From contig NZ_CP108070.1 in the NCBI RefSeq assembly GCF_036178845.1, forward strand, positions 2,480,001 to 2,544,000: a stretch of 64,000 nucleotides of DNA. Reading direction: 5' to 3'. Position numbers and translations under genes: made by a program. This DNA is from Streptomyces sp. NBC_00271 (GTDB lineage: Bacteria > Actinomycetota > Actinomycetes > Streptomycetales > Streptomycetaceae). This document shows, one piece after another, positions 21,271 through 30,900 of this stretch (position 1 is the first letter of the stretch; the number at the start of each line of letters is the position of its first letter). The notes beneath the pieces were generated by a model. The model had not been told where the DNA came from, searched no databases, and worked only from the letters and a program-made list of their open reading frames with translations.

Positions 21271-22716
21271 ATGTCAGCAGCCGAGGGTCCGCTCGTCGTC
21301 GGGGTGGACACATCCACCCAGTCCACCAAGGCCCTGGTCGTCGACGCGTCGACCGGACAGGTGGTGGCGAGCGGGCAGGCACCGCACACCGTCTCCACCG
21401 GGGCGGGCCGCGAGAGCGATCCGCGGCAGTGGTGGGACGCGCTCCGCGAGGCGCTGCACCAGTGCGGCGAGGCGGCCCACGAGGCCGCCGCGGTGTCGAT
21501 CGGCGGCCAGCAGCACGGGCTCGTCACCCTCGACGCCCAGGGCGATCCCGTACGCCCGGCCCTGCTGTGGAACGACGTGCGCTCGGCGCCACAGGCCCGT
21601 CGGCTGGTCGAGGAGCTGGGCGGCCCGAAGGCCTGGGCCGAACGCACCGGCAGCGTGCCCGGCCCCTCCTTCACGGTCACGAAGTGGGCCTGGCTGGCCG
21701 AGCACGAACCCGACGCCGTCCGCGCGACCGCGGCCGTACGGCTGCCCCACGACTACCTCACCGAACGCCTCACGGGAGAGGGCACGACCGATCGCGGCGA
21801 TGCCTCCGGTACCGGCTGGTGGGCGTCCGGTACGGAGAGGTACGACGAAGAGGTCCTCGCGCACGTCGGACTCGACCCGGCGCTGCTCCCCCGCATCGCC
21901 CGGCCCGGCGAGGTGGCCGGAACCGTGCACGCCCGCGATGAGCTGCCCTTCTCCAAGGGCACGCTGGTCGCCGCCGGCACCGGCGACAACGCCGCCGCGG
22001 CGCTCGGCCTCGGACTGCGCCCCGGTACCGCCGTACTGAGCCTCGGCACCTCCGGCACGGTGTACGCCGTCTCGACGCGGCGACCCGCCGACCCGACCGG
22101 CACCGTCGCGGGCTTCGCCGACGCACGCGGCGACTGGCTTCCGCTGGCCTGCACCCTGAACTGCACGCTCGCCGTCGATCGTGTCGCCGCGCTGCTGGGC
22201 CTCGATCGCGAGGCCGTCGAACCGGGCACCGGCGTGACGCTGCTTCCCTACCTGGACGGCGAGCGCACCCCGAACCTGCCCCATGCCTCGGGGCTGCTGC
22301 ACGGCCTCAGGCACGACACGACGGGCGGGCAGCTGCTGCAGGCGGCGTACGACGGCGCGGTCCACTCCCTCCTCGGCGCCCTCGACCTGGTGCTCGACCC
22401 GGACGCGGACCGCTCCGCGCCGCTGCTGCTCATCGGCGGGGGCGCCCGGGGAACGGCCTGGCAGCAGACCGTACGCCGGCTGTCGGGACGTCCGGTTCAG
22501 GTGCCCGAGGCCAAGGAACTGGTCGCGCTGGGCGCCGCCGCGCAGGCCGCGGGCCTGCTGACCGGCGAGGACCCGGCCGCGGTGGCCCGCCGCTGGGGAA
22601 CGGCCCACGGGCCGGTGCTCGACGCCGTGGACCGGGACGAGGAGACGCTCGCGAGGATCGCCGGGGTACTCTCCGACGCGGCCCCGCTCCTGGAACGGGA
22701 ACCGAACAAGGACTGA
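21271..22716 (+). CDS. xylB: xylulokinase
   Basis: A FGGY-family sugar kinase of 481 residues that phosphorylates D-xylulose to xylulose 5-phosphate for the pentose phosphate pathway. It shows the N-terminal phosphate-binding motif VVGVDTSTQSTKALVV (about 8-23), the QQHGLV substrate block (about 78), GTGDNAAAALGLGL, SLGTSGTVYAV, and the C-terminal GGGARGTAWQQ adenosine loop. The start is the ATG at 21271 behind GGGAGAG; the frame upstream crosses the operator and is not coding. Divergent from xylA; the regulator follows 68 bases downstream. Confidence 0.95.
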   Translation: MSAAEGPLVVGVDTSTQSTKALVVDASTGQVVASGQAPHTVSTGAGRESDPRQWWDALREALHQCGEAAHEAAAVSIGGQQHGLVTLDAQGDPVRPALLWNDVRSAPQARRLVEELGGPKAWAERTGSVPGPSFTVTKWAWLAEHEPDAVRATAAVRLPHDYLTERLTGEGTTDRGDASGTGWWASGTERYDEEVLAHVGLDPALLPRIARPGEVAGTVHARDELPFSKGTLVAAGTGDNAAAALGLGLRPGTAVLSLGTSGTVYAVSTRRPADPTGTVAGFADARGDWLPLACTLNCTLAVDRVAALLGLDREAVEPGTGVTLLPYLDGERTPNLPHASGLLHGLRHDTTGGQLLQAAYDGAVHSLLGALDLVLDPDADRSAPLLLIGGGARGTAWQQTVRRLSGRPVQVPEAKELVALGAAAQAAGLLTGEDPAAVARRWGTAHGPVLDAVDRDEETLARIAGVLSDAAPLLEREPNKD

Positions 22717-22784
22717 GCGAGCACTGAGCGAGCACGGACGAGGACAGCCCTTAGGGGACCGGCCGGACGAGGACTGACGGAGGC

Positions 22785-23993
22785 ATGACCGCACCACTGC
22801 ACGAGGCCCACCCGACCGGTTCCGGCCGTCGCTTGCCCGACACCCAACAGGGCATGCGCCGCCGCAACCTCTCCCGTGTCATGCACACCGTGAGCGCGGA
22901 GGGGCCGCTGTCGCGTGCCGCCGTCGCCTCGCACATCGGTCTGACGCGGGCGGCGGTCTCGACGCTGGTGGACGAGCTGATCCGCTCGGGGCTCCTCGAA
23001 GAGCTGGGCCCCGAGCGGCCCGGACGGGTGGGGCGACCGGGCTCGGCACTCGCCGTCAGCAGGCACGGCCCCACCGGGATAGGCGCGGAGGTGGGCGTCG
23101 ATCATCTGACGGTGTGCGCCGTCGATCTGCGCGGTGACGTACGGGCGCGGGCGGTGCGGCACGGCACGAACCGCGGGCGGCAGCCCGAGCCGGTGCTCCA
23201 GGAGCTGACCGCGCTGGTGCGGCAGGTCGTCGCCGAGGCCGAACAGGAGGGGCTGTGGCCCGCGGGCCTCGCGGTCGCGGTGCCCGGCCTGGTGGCCCGC
23301 GACGACCGGACCGTGGTCCGTGCCCCCAACCTCGACTGGCAGGACACGGATCTCGGCGCACTGTTGCCCGGGGACCTCCCGCTGACCGTGGACAACGAAG
23401 CCAACTTCGGCGGTCTGGCGGAACTCTGGCTCGGCGATGCCACCCCACGTGACTTCCTGCATGTGTCCGCGGAGATCGGCATCGGTGCGGCCGTGGTCGT
23501 GGACGGACGGTTGCTGCGCGGAACGCGCGGTTTCGCGGGCGAGCTGGGGCATGTACCGGTGTGGCCGGACGGGCCTCCTTGCCCGTGCGGCGGACGGGGT
23601 TGCCTCGAGCAGTACGCGGGTGAGGAGGCCGTGCTGCGCGCGGCCGGTCTGGAGCCGCGTGAGGACCGTGTCGGGCTGCTGGCCGAGCGTGCCGCCCAGG
23701 GCGATGCGGAGGTACGGCGTGCCCTGCGCGACGCCGGGACCGCGCTCGGTATCGCGCTCACGGGCGCGGTCAACCTCCTCGATCCGGAGACGGTCGTGCT
23801 GGGTGGAGCGCTGTCCGGTCTCGCACCGTGGCTGCTGCCTTCGCTGGAGGGCGAGTTGGCGCGGCGCACGGCGGGCCCCGCCTGTGCCGTGTCCGTGTCA
23901 CCCCTGGGGCCCGAGGGGCCACTGCTGGGGGCCGCCCACTCGGTGGTGCGGGCCGTGCTCGACGATCCGGCGGGGTTCGCGGAGCGGGCGTAG
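22785..23993 (+). CDS. xylR: ROK-family xylose repressor
   Basis: A 402-residue ROK regulator: an N-terminal winged helix-turn-helix (about 25-85, LSRAAVASHIGLTRAAVSTL, then GLLEELGPERPGRVGRPGSA) and a C-terminal sugar-kinase-like domain with the ROK zinc motif CPCGGRGCLEQY (about 267-278) and DNEANFGGLAELWLG. In Bacillus and Streptomyces such proteins repress xyl genes and release DNA on binding xylose. Its place behind xylB and the operator at 21131 support that role. GGAGGC precedes the ATG. Confidence 0.88.
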   Translation: MTAPLHEAHPTGSGRRLPDTQQGMRRRNLSRVMHTVSAEGPLSRAAVASHIGLTRAAVSTLVDELIRSGLLEELGPERPGRVGRPGSALAVSRHGPTGIGAEVGVDHLTVCAVDLRGDVRARAVRHGTNRGRQPEPVLQELTALVRQVVAEAEQEGLWPAGLAVAVPGLVARDDRTVVRAPNLDWQDTDLGALLPGDLPLTVDNEANFGGLAELWLGDATPRDFLHVSAEIGIGAAVVVDGRLLRGTRGFAGELGHVPVWPDGPPCPCGGRGCLEQYAGEEAVLRAAGLEPREDRVGLLAERAAQGDAEVRRALRDAGTALGIALTGAVNLLDPETVVLGGALSGLAPWLLPSLEGELARRTAGPACAVSVSPLGPEGPLLGAAHSVVRAVLDDPAGFAERA

Positions 23994-24088
23994 CGCGGTC
24001 ATCGCGGTCATGACGGCCATCGCGGCCACCGCAGCCATCGCGGTCGACAGCGCGGTACTCAGGGTCCCTTTCCCCCTCACGGGTGACC

Positions 24089-24117
24089 GAGTTGTCCACA
24101 GTCCCGGAGTTGTCCAC
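24089..24117 (+). repeat. two direct repeats upstream of the permease
   Basis: GAGTTGTCCAC occurs at 24089-24099 and again, identical, at 24107-24117, an 18-base period. They lie about 120-145 bases upstream of the permease start and could be an activator site. The preceding 24000-24055 is low-complexity (repeated ATCGCGG units). Confidence 0.45.
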
Positions 24118-24234
24118 CGACGAACGCCGTACCCTCCCGCCCAACCGGCAAGCGCCGTACCGTAATTCACGCGAGGCGCAGCCGTCGGGCCGATGGCTGG
24201 TTGTCCGGGTGAATCGGGGGATCGGGGGGTTCAG

Positions 24235-25728
24235 ATGTCGGGGGAGACGGTACCAGGGCTGCGGCGCGACGCTGTTGGGCTGCGGGAGGTCCTGTTCCAG
24301 AGCATCACGGCCATGGCGCCGGCCGCGGCGGTCGCCGCGTCCATTCCGTCGGGCGCGGCCTTCGCGGGCGGCAGTCTGCCCCTTTCCGTGCTGATAGCCC
24401 TCGTCGCCTGCCTCTTCACCGCGTCCTGTGTGGCCGAGCTGGCACGACAGTTGCCCACCGCGGGCTCGGTGGCCACGTACGCGGCCCAGGGACTGCACCC
24501 GGCCGTGGGGTTCCTCGTCGGCTGGGGCTATGTGTTCGTCGAGGCGCTGGTGCCACCGCTGCTGCTCCTGCAACTCGGTTTCACCGCGGCGGGCACACTG
24601 CACCAGGAGTGGTCCTCCTACCCGGACGACCTGTGGTGGCCGTGGTCGCTCGCGGGCGCGGCGATCATCGCGGTCGCCGGATACTTCGGAGTGCGCGCCT
24701 CGGCCCGCTTCGGCACCGTCCTCGGCGTCTTCGAGGTGCTGGTCTTCCTCGTCTTCGCGATATGGCTGATCGTCAAGGCCGGGGGCGACAACACGCTGTC
24801 GGTGTTCGGGACCTCTCACACGGCCGAGGGGTACGAAGGCGTCAGTGGTGTGTTCGCGGGATCGGTCTACACGGTGCTGGCCTTCGCCGGATTCGAGGCG
24901 GCGGCACCGCTCGCCGAGGAGACGAAGGATCCCCGCCGGACCATGCACCGAGCGGTGCTCGGCGCGGCGCTGGGGATCGGTCTCTTCTACGTCCTCACCA
25001 CGTACGCCATATCGGTGTACTTCGGCCCCGAGCGCTTCGGGAGCTTCGGAGCCTCCGGCGCGGCGTCCTGGGAAGGCGTGGCCCGCGCTTCCTTCGGACT
25101 GTTCTGGGTGCTGGTGTTCCTGGCGGTGGTCAACTCCACGATCGCCAACGCCAACGCCTGCGCGACGGTATCCACCCGCACGGCCTTCGCCCTGGCCCGG
25201 ATCAAGGTGTTCCCGCGGCTCTTCGCGCACGTGCATCCGAGGCACCGCTCCCCCGTCGCCGGCGTCGCCGCGCAGTGCGGCGTGGCGGTCGCGGCTGTGC
25301 TGGGCCTCGGTCTGTACTACGACCCCGTCACGGCGTTCCTGCTGCTCGCGACGGTGATCGTCACGGTCGTCATCGGCGTGTACATCGTGGTGAATCTCGC
25401 CTGCGCGGGCTATTTCCTGCGCCGCAGACGAGAGTTGCTCAAACCGGTGCGGCATCTGCTCTTCCCGCTGCTGGGCATCGTCGCCTTCGTGCCCGCGCTG
25501 CTGACGGCCGCGGGCCTGCCCGTCTTCGACTTCGTTTCGGAGCTCACCGCGCCCGTTTCGTATGCGGGACCGGTTGTCGGAGTCTGGATGGCGGCCGGGG
25601 TCGTGGTATTGATCGTCCTGTCGCGCCGCCATCCCGGGCGCATAGCCGAGACCGCCCGTGTCCACCTCGACGAGACCTCGCCCCCCGAGTCCCCCGACCT
25701 TCGGCAGAGCGGAGCCGTGCAGCCATGA
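24235..25728 (+). CDS. APC-family amino acid permease
   Basis: A 497-residue membrane transporter with about 12 hydrophobic segments. The first APC helix carries the broken-helix motif (SITAMAPAAAVAASIPSGAA), and LAFAGFEAAAPLAEETKDPR after TM6 is the family hallmark. It probably imports an amino acid or amine by proton symport. The ATG at 24235 has only a run of G upstream; the region before it is not coding-like. Its stop overlaps the ATG of an amidase, so substrate uptake and amide hydrolysis are probably linked. Confidence 0.87.
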   Translation: MSGETVPGLRRDAVGLREVLFQSITAMAPAAAVAASIPSGAAFAGGSLPLSVLIALVACLFTASCVAELARQLPTAGSVATYAAQGLHPAVGFLVGWGYVFVEALVPPLLLLQLGFTAAGTLHQEWSSYPDDLWWPWSLAGAAIIAVAGYFGVRASARFGTVLGVFEVLVFLVFAIWLIVKAGGDNTLSVFGTSHTAEGYEGVSGVFAGSVYTVLAFAGFEAAAPLAEETKDPRRTMHRAVLGAALGIGLFYVLTTYAISVYFGPERFGSFGASGAASWEGVARASFGLFWVLVFLAVVNSTIANANACATVSTRTAFALARIKVFPRLFAHVHPRHRSPVAGVAAQCGVAVAAVLGLGLYYDPVTAFLLLATVIVTVVIGVYIVVNLACAGYFLRRRRELLKPVRHLLFPLLGIVAFVPALLTAAGLPVFDFVSELTAPVSYAGPVVGVWMAAGVVVLIVLSRRHPGRIAETARVHLDETSPPESPDLRQSGAVQP

Positions 25729-26738
25729 GTGACCCCCGCATCCTGACCGTGCGTCCCGAACCGGGCGAGTACGCCTGGACGTTCGGTGGCGCGCCGCCCG
25801 TGGCACGCATCGCGCCGGGCACCGTCCTCGATCTGTACACGGAGGACTGCTTCGCCGGGCGGGTGCGCTCGGAGAAGGACCTGGTGTCCGAGGTGTGCGA
25901 GTTCCCGTTCCTCAATCCGCAGACCGGCCCCTTCCATGTGGAGGGCGCGGAGCCGGGCGACACCGTGGCGGTGCACTTCGTGTCGATCGAGCCCGCTCGC
26001 GACTGGGCGGCCTCGACGACGGTCCCGCTGTTCGGCGCGCTCACCTCCACGCACACCACGGCCACGCTGCAGCCTCCGCTGCCGGAGACCGTGTGGATCT
26101 GGCAGCTCGACCGGGAGCGGCGCACCGCCCTGTTCAGCGCCCGGGACAGCGACATCCGGATCGAGTTGCCCATGGACCCGATGCACGGCACCGTCGGAGT
26201 GGCGCCCGCGAACCTCGAGGTGCGCTCCGCGCTGGTGCCCGACGCGCACGGCGGGAACATGGACACTCCGGAGATGCGGGCCGGCGTCACCTGTTTCCTC
26301 GGGGTGAACGTCGAGGGCGCCCTGTTGAGCCTCGGTGACGGGCATGCCCGGCAGGGCGAGGGCGAGACATGTGGTGTGGCCGTGGAGTGCGCGATGAACA
26401 CGGTGGTGATCGTCGAGTTGCTCAAGGGAGTCGCCACCCCTTGGCCGCGCATCGAGTCCGACACGCACATCATCTCGACCGGCTCGGCACGCCCGCTGGA
26501 GGACGCGTTCCGCATATCGCAGCTCGACCTGGTGCAGTGGTTGGTGCGCGACTACGGGTTCAGCGAGCTGGACGCCTACCAGTTCGCGACCCAGGCGGTG
26601 GAATCGCCGCTCGCGAACGTCTGCGACACCAACTACACGTGCGTCGCCAAGATCCGCAAGGAGTGGCTGCCCGCGCGCGAGACACACCGCGGCCTGCACG
26701 CGCGACTGCGTGACACCGCCGCGACACTGCGCCGCTGA
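25725..26738 (+). CDS. acetamidase/formamidase family protein
   Basis: A 337-residue amidohydrolase of the FmdA/AmdA family, which releases ammonia from formamide, acetamide or related short amides. Landmarks are FPFLNPQTGPFHVEGAEPGD (about 62-82), PMHGTVGVAPA, DAHGGNMDTPEMRAG, FLGVNVEGALLSLGDGHARQ and GEGETCGVAVECA. The ATG overlaps the permease stop (ATGA), so both are one transcriptional unit. The partner permease suggests an imported amide or amine as substrate; the exact one is not evident. Confidence 0.87.
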   Translation: MSDPRILTVRPEPGEYAWTFGGAPPVARIAPGTVLDLYTEDCFAGRVRSEKDLVSEVCEFPFLNPQTGPFHVEGAEPGDTVAVHFVSIEPARDWAASTTVPLFGALTSTHTTATLQPPLPETVWIWQLDRERRTALFSARDSDIRIELPMDPMHGTVGVAPANLEVRSALVPDAHGGNMDTPEMRAGVTCFLGVNVEGALLSLGDGHARQGEGETCGVAVECAMNTVVIVELLKGVATPWPRIESDTHIISTGSARPLEDAFRISQLDLVQWLVRDYGFSELDAYQFATQAVESPLANVCDTNYTCVAKIRKEWLPARETHRGLHARLRDTAATLRR

Positions 26739-26784
26739 GCGCGGCGGACGCTCGTCCCCCCCATCACCGAAAGGCAACTTCCCC

Positions 26785-27387
26785 ATGGAACGGGCCAGAT
26801 CGTTCCCGAGCCGGCGACGCCTGCTCAAGGGCGGCGCCGCCCTCGCCGCCCTCCCCTACGCGTTACTTCCCGGCGCACAGGCGACGGCTGAGACGGCGGT
26901 GGTCGACTATCCGCTCGCCGAATGGGCAGCGGCGAGCACCTCCAACTACACGGCGTCCAGTCGGCCGACGGCCTATCCGCTCGGCTACGTGGTCATTCAC
27001 GTCACGCAGGAGACCTATCCCAGGACCGTGGCCATCTTCCAGAACCCCCAGAAGAAGGTGTCCGCGCACTACCTCGTGCGATCAGCCGACGGGCATGTCG
27101 CCCAGTGTGTCAGGGAGCGCGACATCGCCTGGCACGCAGGGAACTGGGACTACAACACCCGCAGCATCGGCATCGAACACGAGGGCTGGGTGGACCGGCC
27201 CGCCTATTTCACCAACGCGCTCTACGAGGAGTCCGCCAAGCTGACCGCCGCGATCTGCGCGAAGCACGGCATCCCCAAGGACCGGGCTCACATCATCGGC
27301 CACTATGAGGTACCGGGCACCGACCACACGGATCCGGGGCCGAACTGGGACTGGACGCGGTACATAAAGCTCGTCAACTTCGCTTGA
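26785..27387 (+). CDS. secreted N-acetylmuramoyl-L-alanine amidase
   Basis: A 200-residue exported zinc amidase (Amidase_2/PGRP fold) that cuts the amide bond between muramic acid and the stem peptide. The leader has a twin-arginine-like motif (SRRRLLKG, about 9-16) and a hydrophobic core ending GAQATAE. The catalytic domain shows VVIHVTQ (first zinc His), SAHYLV, WHAGNWDYNTRSIGIEHEGW, IIGHYEVPGTDHTDPGP (second His and catalytic residues) and ends just after it. No cell-wall-binding domain is present, so it is a minimal secreted amidase. Confidence 0.9.
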   Translation: MERARSFPSRRRLLKGGAALAALPYALLPGAQATAETAVVDYPLAEWAAASTSNYTASSRPTAYPLGYVVIHVTQETYPRTVAIFQNPQKKVSAHYLVRSADGHVAQCVRERDIAWHAGNWDYNTRSIGIEHEGWVDRPAYFTNALYEESAKLTAAICAKHGIPKDRAHIIGHYEVPGTDHTDPGPNWDWTRYIKLVNFA

Positions 27388-27520
27388 CGGACGTCCGCCG
27401 CGGCCCCCCGACGACCCACGCCCATGTGAGCGCCACGTGAGGAGCTCCGTCACGGCGCTTGTCCGCGCCCGCACCGGGAGTGACGATGGTCTCAGCCGCA
27501 TCGCCTACCGGGAGGCCGAG

Positions 27521-28873
27521 TTGACCGAACCGTGGGTGGCCCTCGAACCAGGAGCCGATCCCGTCGAGCGGGTGCGGATACTGCGCCGCGCGCACGAGGC
27601 GTTCACCGAGGCGGGCACGGTGCCGCGACCGGTGCGCTCCGTGGTGGCCGATTCATGGCGGCGATCGGCACGGGCCGGTGTCGCACCGGACGGCACGGCA
27701 CACGTGGAACTCACGGACGGCGACCTGGGCTCCTACCGGTCGGAGCATCCACTGGCTCGGGTGATGCCGCTCTTCCGGGAGCTCATGGGGACGTTCGCGG
27801 CGGACGGCGAGCACCTTCTCGCGGTGTGCGACGCGCAGGGCCGGCTGTTGTGGGTCGAGGGACATCCGGCGACGCGGCGGCAGGCTGGGCGGATGAACTT
27901 CGTACCGGGCGCGCGGTGGTCGGAGACCTCGGTCGGCACCAACGCGCCGGGAACGGCGGTCGCCGTGGACCAGCCGGTGCAGGTGTTCGCGGCCGAGCAC
28001 TTCATCCGCCGGGTCCAGCCCTGGACGTGCGCCGCGGCGCCGGTGCACGATCCGCGCACCGGGCGGGTGCTCGGCGCGGTGGACATCACGGGCGGGGACG
28101 GGCTCGCGCATCCGCACAGTCTCGGTTTCGTGCAGGCGGTGGCGCGGGCCGCCGAGTCCCAGTTGGCACTGCTCGCACCGGCGGAAGCAGCCGCCGACAC
28201 GGTCGAACTGACCGCGCTCGGCCGCGACGAGGCCCAACTGGTCGCGGGCGGCCGGAAGGTCAGGCTCAGCCGCAGGCACAGCGAGATCCTGGTGCTGCTG
28301 GCAAGACACCCGGAGGGACTCTCGGGCGACGAGTTGCTGTGCGCACTGTACGAGGACGAGTCGGTGACGCCGGTGACCCTGCGCGCCGAGCTGACCCGAC
28401 TGCGCCGGCTGCTCGGCCCCGGCCTGCTGGGCTCGCGGCCCTACCGGCTCACGGCGCCGGTCGAGTCCGACGTGGCGGTCGTCGAACGGCGGCTCGGTAC
28501 GGGTGCGGTCACGGCAGCCGCGGCGGCGTACGCCGGTCCGCTGCTGCCGGGTTCGGGAGCCCCGGCCGTGGTGCGGTTGCGGCGCCGCCTCGCCGACGGG
28601 CTGCGTACGGCGCTCATCGCGCGTCGCGACCCCGACCTGTTGGCGGACTGGGCGCGCGCCCCGTGGGGCGAGGACGACCTCGACGTATGGCGGGCGCTGG
28701 CCGCCGTACGCCCGACGGCGACGGTGCGGGCCCGGCTGGAGGAGCTGGAGCGCGAACAGGCCGCGCCACCGGGCCGACCGTACCCGGCGGCGCTCGCGGC
28801 GCGGGCTCGGTCGGTTGCCGGCCAAGGCCGACCTGCTCCATCCGCAACGTCGTTGCAACGTCCGCGCTCCTAG
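27521..28873 (+). CDS. GAF-domain transcriptional regulator
   Basis: A 450-residue regulator. It has an N-terminal helical part ([13 protein letters not shown]), a GAF sensor (about 75-210; [34 protein letters not shown]) like that of AcoR-type regulators, and a C-terminal winged-helix-like segment ([34 protein letters not shown]). It lacks the AAA+ sigma-54 domain of AcoR. TTG at 27521 is preferred over the GTG at 27437 because GGGAGG sits five bases before it. It directly precedes an acetaldehyde-type dehydrogenase, its likely target. Confidence 0.75.
   Translation: MTEPWVALEPGADPVERVRILRRAHEAFTEAGTVPRPVRSVVADSWRRSARAGVAPDGTAHVELTDGDLGSYRSEHPLARVMPLFRELMGTFAADGEHLLAVCDAQGRLLWVEGHPATRRQAGRMNFVPGARWSETSVGTNAPGTAVAVDQPVQVFAAEHFIRRVQPWTCAAAPVHDPRTGRVLGAVDITGGDGLAHPHSLGFVQAVARAAESQLALLAPAEAAADTVELTALGRDEAQLVAGGRKVRLSRRHSEILVLLARHPEGLSGDELLCALYEDESVTPVTLRAELTRLRRLLGPGLLGSRPYRLTAPVESDVAVVERRLGTGAVTAAAAAYAGPLLPGSGAPAVVRLRRRLADGLRTALIARRDPDLLADWARAPWGEDDLDVWRALAAVRPTATVRARLEELEREQAAPPGRPYPAALAARARSVAGQGRPAPSATSLQRPRS
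28844..28862 (+). promoter_or_regulatory. possible regulator site before the aldehyde dehydrogenase
   Basis: GCAACGTC occurs at 28844-28851 and 28855-28862, exactly one helical turn (11 bp) apart, and the centre forms the palindrome CGTTGCAACG (28851-28860). The site is inside the last codons of the GAF regulator, about 70 bases before the dehydrogenase start. Confidence 0.48.
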
Positions 28874-28929
28874 CCTCGCGGCGAGAGCTGTCCAACGGCG
28901 GGCAGCGCTTCTCCGGGAGGCAGACCAGC

Positions 28930-30453
28930 ATGACCCGTTACGCGGCGCCCGGCACCGAGGGCGCGATCGTCTCCTACCAGGCGCGTTACGACCACTTCAT
29001 CGGCGGCGAGTACGTGCCGCCGGCTCGTGGGCAGTACTTCGAGAACCCGAGTCCGGTGAACGGACAGCCGTTCACGGAGGTCGCGCGGGGCACCGCCGAG
29101 GACGTGGAGCGCGCGCTGGACGCGGCGCACGCGGCCGCGCCCGGCTGGGGCCGCACCTCCGTCACCGCGCGAGGCGACATCCTGCTGAAGATCGCCGACC
29201 GGATGGAGGCGAACCTGGAGAAGCTGGCGGTCGCCGAGAGCTGGGAGAACGGCAAGCCGGTCCGCGAGACCCTGGCCGCCGACATCCCGCTGGCCATCGA
29301 CCACTTCCGTTACTTCGCGGGGGCGATCCGCGCCCAGGAGGGTTCGCTCGGCGAGGTCGACGACGACACCGTCGCGTACCACTTCCACGAGCCGCTCGGG
29401 GTCGTCGCGCAGATCATCCCCTGGAACTTCCCGATCCTGATGGCGGTCTGGAAGCTCGCCCCGGCGCTGGCGGCGGGCAACGCGGTCGTCATCAAGCCCG
29501 CCGAGCAGACCCCGGCGTCCCTTCACTACTGGATGAGCCTGATCGCGGACCTGCTGCCGCCCGGCGTCGTCAACATCGTCAACGGCTTCGGCGTGGAGGC
29601 GGGCAAGCCGCTCGCGTCCAGCCCGCGGGTGGCGAAGGTGGCGTTCACGGGTGAGACCACGACCGGGCGGCTGATCATGCAGTACGCCTCGGAGAACATC
29701 AAGCCGGTCACGCTGGAGCTCGGCGGCAAGTCCCCGAACATCTTCTTCGACGACGTCTGGGCGCAGAACGACGACTTCCGGGACAAGGCACTCGAGGGCT
29801 TCACGATGTTCGCCCTCAACCAGGGCGAGGTCTGCACCTGCCCGTCACGGGCGCTCGTCCAGCGCGGTCACTACGGCGAGTTCATGGAGGCGGCGGTCGC
29901 CCGCACCGAGCTGATCAAGCCGGGCCACCCGCTCGACACCGACACGATGATCGGCGCGCAGGCCTCCAACGACCAGTTGGAGAAGATCCTCTCCTACCTG
30001 GACATCGGTCGGCAGGAGGGCGCCAGGATTCTCACCGGTGGCGAACGTGTCGAGTACGACGGTGAGTTGAAGGGCGGCTACTACGTCCAGCCGACGATCT
30101 TCGAGGGTGACAACCGGATGCGGATCTTCCAGGAGGAGATCTTCGGCCCGGTCGTCTCGGTCACGTCGTTCGACGATTTCGACGACGCCATCAAGACCGC
30201 CAACGACACGCTGTACGGCCTCGGGGCCGGCGTATGGACGCGCGACATCAACACCGCGTACCGGGCGGGCCGTGCGATCCAGGCGGGCCGGGTGTGGACG
30301 AACTGCTACCACGCCTACCCCGCGCACGCGGCGTTCGGCGGCTACAAGCAGTCCGGGATCGGCCGCGAGACGCACAAGATGATGCTGGAGCACTACCAGC
30401 AGACCAAGAACCTCCTGGTGTCGTACTCGCCGAAGAAGCTGGGCTTCTTCTAG
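28930..30453 (+). CDS. acetaldehyde-type aldehyde dehydrogenase
   Basis: A 507-residue NAD(P)-dependent aldehyde dehydrogenase closest to the ExaC/AldB acetaldehyde type, oxidising short aldehydes to acids. Visible are the cofactor motif IIPWNFP (about 153), [18 protein letters not shown], the general-base Glu in LELGGKSPN (about 260) and the catalytic Cys in [13 protein letters not shown] (about 302). The C-terminal [18 protein letters not shown] is characteristic. The start follows GGGAGG at a slightly long spacing. It is followed by a clear terminator. Confidence 0.93.
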   Translation: MTRYAAPGTEGAIVSYQARYDHFIGGEYVPPARGQYFENPSPVNGQPFTEVARGTAEDVERALDAAHAAAPGWGRTSVTARGDILLKIADRMEANLEKLAVAESWENGKPVRETLAADIPLAIDHFRYFAGAIRAQEGSLGEVDDDTVAYHFHEPLGVVAQIIPWNFPILMAVWKLAPALAAGNAVVIKPAEQTPASLHYWMSLIADLLPPGVVNIVNGFGVEAGKPLASSPRVAKVAFTGETTTGRLIMQYASENIKPVTLELGGKSPNIFFDDVWAQNDDFRDKALEGFTMFALNQGEVCTCPSRALVQRGHYGEFMEAAVARTELIKPGHPLDTDTMIGAQASNDQLEKILSYLDIGRQEGARILTGGERVEYDGELKGGYYVQPTIFEGDNRMRIFQEEIFGPVVSVTSFDDFDDAIKTANDTLYGLGAGVWTRDINTAYRAGRAIQAGRVWTNCYHAYPAHAAFGGYKQSGIGRETHKMMLEHYQQTKNLLVSYSPKKLGFF

Positions 30454-30462
30454 ACGCCCGAT

Positions 30463-30504
30463 GAAAGGCGCCTGAACTGGGTGTTCACCCGTCGGGCGCC
30501 TTTC
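30463..30504 (+). terminator. terminator after the aldehyde dehydrogenase
   Basis: GAAAGGCGCC (30463-30472) pairs perfectly with 30495-30504 and a smaller GGGTG/CACCC hairpin forms in the loop. The right arm ends in TTTC. Confidence 0.75.
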
Positions 30505-30595
30505 GCTCAGCCCGCTCTCGACCGAGCCCGGCACACGGCCGGTCGGAGGATCGAGTGGCGCGGGTTGTTCAGTGACGTGGCGGCCGACCTGCCTG

Positions 30596-30635
30596 TCGGT
30601 CGGTCGGTCGGTCGGTCGGTCGGTCGGTCGGTCGG
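30596..30635. repeat. tetranucleotide microsatellite (TCGG)10
   Basis: Ten uninterrupted TCGG units. The repeat falls in the 447-base gap between the aldehyde dehydrogenase and the peptide gene. No credible coding sequence crosses it: the open frames on both strands only encode the repeat itself (Val-Gly-Arg-Ser or Pro-Thr-Asp-Arg). The stretch 30750-30835 just after it is unusually AT-rich and probably contains the peptide promoter. Confidence 0.9.
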
Positions 30636-30900
30636 GGAGCCCGTACCCCTTTGCCGACCTGGTGTCTTCCGGGTCGTTGGACGTTGACATGGTCCTGGAG
30701 GCATCCGGTTGATCACCGCCCTGCCGCCGCGCCTTACGTGGTCGGCCGAGCCGCGCTGAACCACACACTCAGTGACGATGACCTGAATGTGACATATGCG
30801 GCATGTATGACAGTATGGTATGCGTGCCATTTAGTGCTGGCGAGAACTTCTTTGCTGAGCCCTCGACCGGGAGGGTTCAGACAGGCGAGAGGAGTACATC

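Noticed and set aside
27532..28929. Upstream extension of the aldehyde dehydrogenase frame
   Set aside because: The extension overlaps the GAF regulator in another frame and is Gly/Arg-rich with no homology; the ATG at 28930 gives the normal length.
30596..30635. CRISPR-like array
   Set aside because: The repeat has no spacers; it is a simple tetranucleotide tract.
30481..30687. Frame reading through the (TCGG)10 repeat as Val-Gly-Arg-Ser repeats
   Set aside because: Repeat translation only, no ribosome site, and equally open on the other strand.
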